Assembly: GCA_022866585.1 (NCBI GenBank)
Contig: JALHUP010000294.1
Location: 1 to 6,875, forward strand
Length of the DNA: 6,875 bases
Origin: Candidatus Zixiibacteriota bacterium
GTDB lineage: Bacteria; Zixibacteria; MSB-5A5; SM1-73
Reading direction: 5' to 3'
The notes below the pieces were generated by a model. It was not told the DNA's origin, ran no database searches, and saw only the letters and a program-made list of their open reading frames with translations. The position numbers were made by a program, and so were the translations under genes. Below are positions 4,327 through 6,875 of the stretch, one piece after another. Positions within the stretch are counted from its first letter, which is position 1. Every line of letters begins with the position of its first letter.

Positions 4327-5106
4327 CTATTTCTCATCTGGTTTCTGTTTACCGGAGCTGGACGCTTCCTTAGCCTCTATCTTGCTCTCATAGCCTTTTT
4401 GAGCCAGCAAGGTAAATCTGTAAGTGGTGCTTTTGTTTTTGGCTTCTAAAGTAATCGATTCCTGGAAACGCTGATCTTCCGATTCCCTTTTAAGTCTAAC
4501 CTCCAGTTTTGCTTTTTTATTGGGCTTAATCTTGTCTTTGGATAATTCTACCTTTTCGAAGAATTCCGGGGGGCAACCCACTATAGCTAACTGCATTTCC
4601 TCTTGACTTAGGTTTTTCATCTCAGTCTCTAATTCCATTCTTAGTTTCTTCCCTAAGGGACCGAAATCCAAGACTTGAGGATTGACCTCTAACTTAATGG
4701 CGGTATCAGAAGGCACCCACCCCTTTCCTCTAAAAGAGATGTTGATATTCCCGGTGATAGTATCATTGGTAGTTACGGTTGCACTCTTACTAACCTCTCC
4801 ACCATGTTGTCCCATGGTATATATCAACTCGATCCAAGTGCTGTCACCGACAGCCAGCTCCGTTTTAGTCAAGGGAGCTTTGGTGCACCCTCACCCAGGT
4901 CTCACATTTTGGATCTTCAGCGTATCGGTCCCTAAGTTCTTTACCAGATAATGATGGCTGACCACGCTGCCTCCGGGAACAAGTCCAAAATCCCACGTAG
5001 TTTCTGGAATCAACACTTTGGGCTGGCCAGCTTGGGCCTCATACAAAAAGATCAACCCAACGGTTACAACTGCCAACACCCCGCAAAAGAAAACCACTCT
5101 CTTCAT
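4327..5106 (-). CDS. Exported DUF1573-type protein with predicted selenocysteine (in-frame UGA at 4891-4893)
   Basis: Read through one UGA, this is a single 259-residue protein. The signal peptide is residues 1-27 (hydrophobic core VVFFCGVLAVVTVGLIFLY, cleavage after AQA). An Ig-like DUF1573 domain follows: TTWDFGLVPGGSVVSHHY, then VKNLGTDTLKIQNVRPG, matching the family's DFG-V--G--V-H-F-VKN-G---L-I--V pattern. The next family element is normally a CGCT motif; here UGA replaces the first Cys, giving U-G-C-T-K-A-P at residues 72-78. The domain continues with VGDSTWIEL and TVTTND. A second Ig-like domain starts near residue 152 (LEVNPQVLDFGPLG). The C-terminus is charged and probably disordered. 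The ATG (5106) has GGAGG 6 nt upstream, a promoter at 5182-5209 and a terminator after the stop, so it is one transcription unit. DUF1573 function is unknown. A nonsense mutation or sequencing error for TGC/TGT is the alternative. The downstream half has no ribosome binding site at its first possible start (TTG at 4872), which argues against two separate genes. Confidence 0.82.
4854..4883 (-). promoter_or_regulatory. Candidate bacterial SECIS hairpin
   Basis: Downstream of the UGA (4893-4891) the minus-strand RNA has GCUCC (4878-4874) pairing with GGAGC (4861-4857), extended outward by A-U (4879/4856) and, across an AA bulge, by CC/GG (4883-4882 with 4855-4854). Inward, after a C-C mismatch, UU pairs with AA, closing a 6-nt loop GACUAA. 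The first loop base is G at 4870, 21 nt after the UGA. Published bacterial SECIS models ask for a stem of 4-16 pairs, a loop of 3-14 nt with a G among the first two loop bases, and a loop 16-37 nt from the UGA; all fit. SelB would bind here to insert selenocysteine. A competing hairpin (GCUGUC-GGU-GACAGC, 4854-4840) lies further downstream. Confidence 0.6.
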
Positions 5107-5181
5107 TTTGTCCTCCGTTTACTATATTGCCACCATTGGCGGGATACAGATAATCCGTTTTCAACTGACAAACATAAAAAT

Positions 5182-5209
5182 AAAATAACCGATTTTCCCT
5201 TCTTGTCAA
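5182..5209 (-). promoter_or_regulatory. Sigma-70-type promoter for the DUF1573 gene
   Basis: On the minus strand a perfect -35 box TTGACA (5204-5209) is followed after 16 nt by TATTTT (5182-5187, 4 of 6 to the -10 consensus). It lies in the 246-bp gap between the CcdA gene and the DUF1573 ATG and leaves a leader of about 70 nt. It makes the DUF1573 gene a separate unit from the thioredoxin-CcdA operon. I see no clear terminator after the CcdA stop codon, so some read-through is possible. Confidence 0.6.
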
Positions 5210-5352
5210 CAGTTTTTTATAATTTTCTTGCCCGTCAATTCATTTTTTTAATACGCAATCCAATTCTTTATCGACAAATAAAACGCAAAAATTTATTTTC
5301 TATTTGATCGTTTCTTGCTTTCTGTTTTCAAATCCGTTTTCTTTTTCAGGGT

Positions 5353-6042
5353 TTAGATGTTAATAAACAGAACATATAGACCCGCCAGGAAAATCAGAAC
5401 CCCACTGATCTTTTTGGTAATAGCCGAAAAGTTACTTACCCCTTTAGATTTGGCGTAGTTTTCCACAAAACCGGTAAACACGCCAGCCAAAACTATCAAA
5501 GCACAGTGTCCGATAGCATAGACAAAAAGCAAAGATGTGCCATAGATTATCCTCCCCTTGGTGGCAACGAAAGCCAAAATTACGGCCAGAACCGGTGTGG
5601 CACAGGGAGAGGAAACTACTCCAAACAAAAGCCCCAACAAAAACGCTCCCAGAATTCCTTTATGTTTCGATTTAAGGGTGACCGGCTGAGGAAGTTTGAA
5701 GTGGAGGACTCCAACCAGATACAACCCCATGATAATTGCCACAGCCGCAGCAATGTAATACCAGAATTTGCCCACGTCTCCAAAAAGACCCCCTACCAAA
5801 GAGGCAATTGCTCCCAAGATGGTGAAAGTTATGGAAAGTCCTAAAGCAAACACCAGGGCATAAACAACAGCTTTCTTTTTATTACCCTCAGAGTAGCCCC
5901 CGACAAATCCAATCACCAGAGGAATAATGGCTAAAACACAGGGACTGGAAGCAGAGACCAGTCCACCTAAGAAGACGAAAAAATAAGCCAACCCTGGAGA
6001 GTTGTTTATGACATCTGAGATGTTAGATAAGATAGACTCCAT
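5353..6042 (-). CDS. ccdA: CcdA-type cytochrome c biogenesis / thiol-disulfide transporter
   Basis: This is an inner-membrane protein of 229 residues with six predicted membrane segments, the normal size for CcdA, the stand-alone form of the DsbD membrane domain. The two redox cysteines lie in the expected contexts: SSPCVLAIIPL (Cys35, segment 1) and SSPCATPVLAVIL (Cys147, segment 4), with a short basic loop SEGNKKK between segments 1 and 2. It carries electrons from cytoplasmic thioredoxin across the membrane to periplasmic thioredoxin-fold proteins. I place the start at the ATG at 6042 (MESILSNI) rather than the upstream TTG at 6066. The thioredoxin gene's stop is 1 nt before it, and GGGGG lies 9 nt upstream of it, inside the last codons of the thioredoxin gene, indicating translational coupling. 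Likely recipients are the thioredoxin encoded just upstream, TlpA and possibly the DUF1573 protein. Confidence 0.9.
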   Translation of the reverse strand: MESILSNISDVINNSPGLAYFFVFLGGLVSASSPCVLAIIPLVIGFVGGYSEGNKKKAVVYALVFALGLSITFTILGAIASLVGGLFGDVGKFWYYIAAAVAIIMGLYLVGVLHFKLPQPVTLKSKHKGILGAFLLGLLFGVVSSPCATPVLAVILAFVATKGRIIYGTSLLFVYAIGHCALIVLAGVFTGFVENYAKSKGVSNFSAITKKISGVLIFLAGLYVLFINI

Positions 6043-6043
6043 A

Positions 6044-6478
6044 TCAATAAACCCCCATCTCAGCAAATTTCGCTTTTATCGACTGTTTGTCCATAAATCC
6101 TTCGTGGCGGAAAACCTCTTTCCCTTCTGCATCAAAGAATATCTGGGTGGGGATCAACCGGATTCCGTATCTGCCAGCTTCCTTGGGTTCATCTCTGAGG
6201 TCAATTACTCTGACGATTGCTTTCCCCTGGTATTCGGCTTGAAGCTCCTCCAAAATCGGCTTCATCTTTTTGCAAGGGATACAAGTTCCTTTTCCTAAAT
6301 CGACCAGCATGGGCAGTTTTTCTGTCGATTGACTTTCAAGATTTCCCTTAGAAGCTGAAGTTTGAGCTTCCGAATCGGATTTTTCGCTTCCTTGATCACA
6401 AGAAGTATTGATTAAAAAGAAAACCATTCCCATTACTAGCAAGGTTTTTATGATTAGTTTGTTTTGTCTCCGTTTCAA
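6044..6478 (-). CDS. Membrane-anchored or lipoprotein thioredoxin, CcdA partner
   Basis: The protein is 144 residues. The N-terminus has a basic start (MKRRQNK) and hydrophobic segment (about 9-24) ending INTSC. Cys27 could be a lipidation site, but the lipobox is poor (Asn at -3), so a plain membrane anchor is possible. A Ser/Glu-rich linker (28-54) leads to a compact thioredoxin domain with active site CIPC (Cys66, Cys69), followed by KKMKP, and a cis-proline loop LIPTQIF (Pro110). CxPC sites with a KKM tail are usual in reducing thioredoxins encoded beside CcdA. The start codon is TTG at 6478 with GGAGGTG 5 nt upstream; the GTG inside that Shine-Dalgarno runs straight into a stop. The TGA stop lies 1 nt before the CcdA ATG. 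That TGA is read as a stop here, which bears on the UGA in the DUF1573 gene. Confidence 0.88.
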   Translation of the reverse strand: MKRRQNKLIIKTLLVMGMVFFLINTSCDQGSEKSDSEAQTSASKGNLESQSTEKLPMLVDLGKGTCIPCKKMKPILEELQAEYQGKAIVRVIDLRDEPKEAGRYGIRLIPTQIFFDAEGKEVFRHEGFMDKQSIKAKFAEMGVY

Positions 6479-6526
6479 TTCTTCACCTCCGGCTGTCTTT
6501 TTTTCTAAAACCCTATGATCTTTGTG

Positions 6527-6874
6527 TTATCGTTTTCTGAACGATTCCAAAATCACTAAGGGTGGGAAAGAAATAGCTTTGGGCTTGCACTTGGCCGCAC
6601 AGGTACTACATCCCACCTCACAGTTAAAAGGATATGAAACTTTCACTTTATTGGTCTTCTCATCGTATTCATATACTCCGAAAGAGCAGAAGTTTAAACA
6701 AAGCTTGCAACCATCACATAATTCGTCCATGATCGTAGGGAACCAGGGGATCTCCTCCCTGGGCACACCTTGCCAAGTTCCCAAACTCTTAGCCTTTTCT
6801 TCAACACCTTGGTTTTTCTGGTCACAGAATTCCTCATATTCCTCTAACAAAGCCTGAGCATAGCTTTGCTCTTT
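6527..6874 (-). CDS. 4Fe-4S ferredoxin-like protein (5' end beyond the window)
   Basis: 115 residues are visible and the frame remains open at the right edge. A TTG at 6850 could serve as a start but has no Shine-Dalgarno, and the codons ahead of it (KEQSYAQALLEEYEEF) read naturally, so the gene probably begins outside the window. After a helical N-terminus, IPWFPTIMDE leads into two cysteine clusters: CDGCKLCLNFC (CxxCxxCxxxC) and CEVGCSTCAAKC (Cx3CxxCxxxC). Together they suit two 4Fe-4S clusters in a bacterial-type ferredoxin fold. The fourth Cys of each cluster is followed by S or K instead of the usual Pro. There is no signal in the visible part, so it is probably cytosolic. It is 48 bp upstream of the thioredoxin gene on the same strand, probably the same operon, and could feed electrons toward the CcdA pathway (inference). 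Confidence 0.8.
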   Translation of the reverse strand, partial: KEQSYAQALLEEYEEFCDQKNQGVEEKAKSLGTWQGVPREEIPWFPTIMDELCDGCKLCLNFCSFGVYEYDEKTNKVKVSYPFNCEVGCSTCAAKCKPKAISFPPLVILESFRKR

Positions 6875-6875
6875 A

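Noticed and set aside
4840..4854. Hairpin GCUGUC-GGU-GACAGC as the SECIS element
   Set aside because: Its GGU loop lies 43-45 nt after the UGA, beyond the usual 16-37 nt range. The hairpin with the loop G at 21 nt fits better.
4327..5106. Two separate genes (5106-4891 and 4872-4327) instead of one UGA-containing gene
   Set aside because: The halves are in the same frame, separated by a single UGA, and together make a normal DUF1573-type protein. The second has only a TTG with no ribosome binding site and would lack the front half of the Ig-like domain.
5222..5240. Second promoter TTGACG...TATAAA upstream of the DUF1573 gene
   Set aside because: The spacer is only 11 nt, too short for a sigma-70 promoter.
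5506..5844. 112-codon plus-strand ORF opposite the CcdA gene
   Set aside because: It is a low-complexity shadow of a clearly identified membrane-protein gene.
6042..6066. CcdA start at the upstream TTG (6066)
   Set aside because: It would overlap the thioredoxin gene and lacks a Shine-Dalgarno. The ATG at 6042 has GGGGG at 9 nt and the coupled stop/start arrangement.
6522..6857. 111-codon plus-strand ORF opposite the ferredoxin-like gene
   Set aside because: The minus-strand frame has two complete 4Fe-4S cysteine motifs; this frame has no recognisable features.

Overview
The window is bacterial DNA, AT-rich between genes, and every gene I can support lies on the minus strand (transcribed from high to low coordinates). 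It looks like an uncultured, probably anaerobic Gram-negative-type bacterium. The evidence is exported proteins with signal peptides, a secreted protein ending in a pair of dockerin-like EF-hand repeats, a 4Fe-4S ferredoxin, and periplasmic TlpA/CcdA thiol chemistry. The dockerin style (GDxNxDxxVxxxDI) recalls candidate FCB-group phyla such as Zixibacteria or WOR-3, but that placement is a guess.

Layout from the transcriptional start (right) to the left: a 4Fe-4S ferredoxin-like protein cut by the window edge (6527-6874); a membrane-anchored thioredoxin (6044-6478) whose stop lies 1 nt from the start of the CcdA-type thiol transporter (5353-6042); a promoter (5182-5209); a DUF1573-type exported protein (4327-5106) interrupted by one in-frame UGA; a strong terminator (4271-4305); a small uncertain ORF (4105-4215); a TlpA/ResA-like thiol-disulfide oxidoreductase (3484-4056); a long hairpin terminator (3346-3421); a perfect 11-bp palindrome (3260-3284); a MnmA/ThiI-like PP-loop tRNA-thiolation protein (2219-3214); an unidentified gene remnant (1882-2187); a promoter and about 320-nt leader; a dockerin-repeat secreted protein (346-1305); and the first 12 codons of another exported protein at the left edge (1-36).

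The main discovery is the DUF1573 gene. A conventional reading splits it into two ORFs of 71 and 181 codons. Read through the UGA, it is a single 259-residue protein in which the UGA falls on the first Cys of the family's conserved CGCT motif, giving Sec-Gly-Cys-Thr. A hairpin fitting the bacterial SECIS model, with its apical-loop G 21 nt downstream of the UGA, follows immediately. UGA also serves as a normal stop for the thioredoxin gene, so wholesale code reassignment is unlikely. I propose a selenocysteine-containing DUF1573 protein with a Sec-x-Cys redox site, set among CcdA, thioredoxin and TlpA genes that could supply or exchange reducing equivalents in the cell envelope. Selenocysteine machinery genes are not in this window, so the claim rests on the motif position, the hairpin and the context.
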